From Leptolyngbya sp. 'hensonii' (lineage in GTDB: Bacteria; Cyanobacteriota; Cyanobacteriia; GCF-001939115), in contig NZ_MQTZ01000001.1 in assembly GCF_001939115.1 (NCBI RefSeq), forward strand, positions 24,077 through 88,076: DNA of 64,000 nucleotides, read 5' to 3'. The notes beneath the pieces were generated by a model. The model saw only the letters and a program-made list of their open reading frames with translations. It did not search any database and had not been told where the DNA came from. Of this stretch, positions 63,776-64,000 are shown piece by piece. How positions within the stretch are numbered: position 1 is the first letter of the stretch; each line of letters begins with the position of its first letter. Position numbers and translations under genes: made by a program.

Positions 63776-64000
63776 ATGGACCCTGAGAAAAAAGCCCAAA
63801 TTCAAGCCCACGCCCGTGCCCTTGCCGCCTTGCTATACGAGGAAACCGACCCGGAGCAAGTGAAAACATTGGCAGGGATTGAGGCAGCAGTGAGAGGGCA
63901 TCTGCTGGAACACGTCGGTCCAGAGATCGGGGATTTTTTATTGCAACAAGCAGCGGCACCACGAGTGGACGAAAGCGCAGGCTCGATAGTATCATCGGAC
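63776..64000 (+). mobile_element. ISKra4-like transposase, N-terminal part (cut by window edge)
   Basis: 75 codons, open to the right edge. MDPEKKAQIQAHARALAALL, YEETDPEQVKTLAGIEAAVR and GHLLEHVGPEIGDFLLQQAA match the N-terminal helical region of ISKra4-family transposases found in many cyanobacteria. The element's left end should lie between about 63680 and 63775, inside the truncated methyltransferase frame. The DDE domain, right end and target duplication are outside the window. Confidence 0.65.

Overview
The window looks like a cyanobacterial chromosome segment. GCGATCGC-type palindromes are scattered throughout. It has an NtcA-type box in front of an ammonium transporter, heptanucleotide (STRR-like) repeats, a Rieske protein of cytochrome b6f type, Uma2 and Rpn nucleases, and a large exopolysaccharide locus. 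Genus cannot be fixed from sequence alone. No rRNA, tRNA or CRISPR array was seen.

Layout. (1) 1-5.3 kb: a sulfide/redox island. It holds the end of an SQR-like flavoprotein, an ICMT-like membrane methyltransferase, transposon and gene debris, a PD-(D/E)XK nuclease, an MBL hydrolase, then a DUF2892-DUF302-Rieske-NifX-like gene row behind an inverted-repeat promoter. (2) 5.3-18.6 kb: an NtcA-boxed amt gene, a trehalose synthase-maltokinase fusion with an altered kinase active site, a hybrid histidine kinase with a heptamer-repeat insertion in its ATPase domain, a small AtzH-like gene, Uma2, a coiled-coil RluA-type pseudouridine synthase and a secreted-type esterase. (3) 18.6-35.05 kb: a compact hybrid NRPS/PKS cluster, all on the minus strand.

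The NRPS/PKS line, in order of transcription, is: half-C/A/PCP/KS/AT/ACP/aminotransferase (2545 aa); a stand-alone TIGR04325-type methyltransferase; C/A/PCP with a proline-type binding-pocket code; and TubC-docking/C*/A*/PCP/TE. In the last protein both the condensation motif and essentially every ATP-binding motif of the adenylation domain are lost, yet the reading frame, carrier serine and thioesterase triad are intact. The predicted chemistry is a valine-like starter extended by malonate, transaminated at the beta-keto carbon to a beta,gamma-diamino acyl chain, joined to proline, and released through a catalytically dead terminal module. This is the most unusual system in the window.

(4) 35.2-55.5 kb: an exopolysaccharide locus with a YdcF protein, an ABC exporter, an acyltransferase-3 protein, a CDP-paratose-epimerase-like SDR, eight glycosyltransferases, a heparinase II/III-like lyase and a double pectate-lyase-fold protein. 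Two paralogous glycosyltransferases in opposite orientation bracket the locus, and two others are a tandem duplication. (5) 55.6-64 kb: an Rpn nuclease, a GNAT remnant, methyltransferases, an acyltransferase with a 41-aa membrane ORF in front of it, an alpha/beta hydrolase, a formaldehyde-detoxification pair (class III ADH and S-formylglutathione hydrolase), then mobile-element debris (IS1-like remnant, methyltransferase fragment, start of an ISKra4-like transposase).

Short non-coding elements with inward-pointing GAATTAAATAA-type ends and GC-rich hairpin cores recur at about 11.4, 36.0 and 41.9 kb. In two cases the stop codon of the adjacent glycosyltransferase gene lies inside the element end. 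All family assignments are by recognition of motifs; no database search was run.
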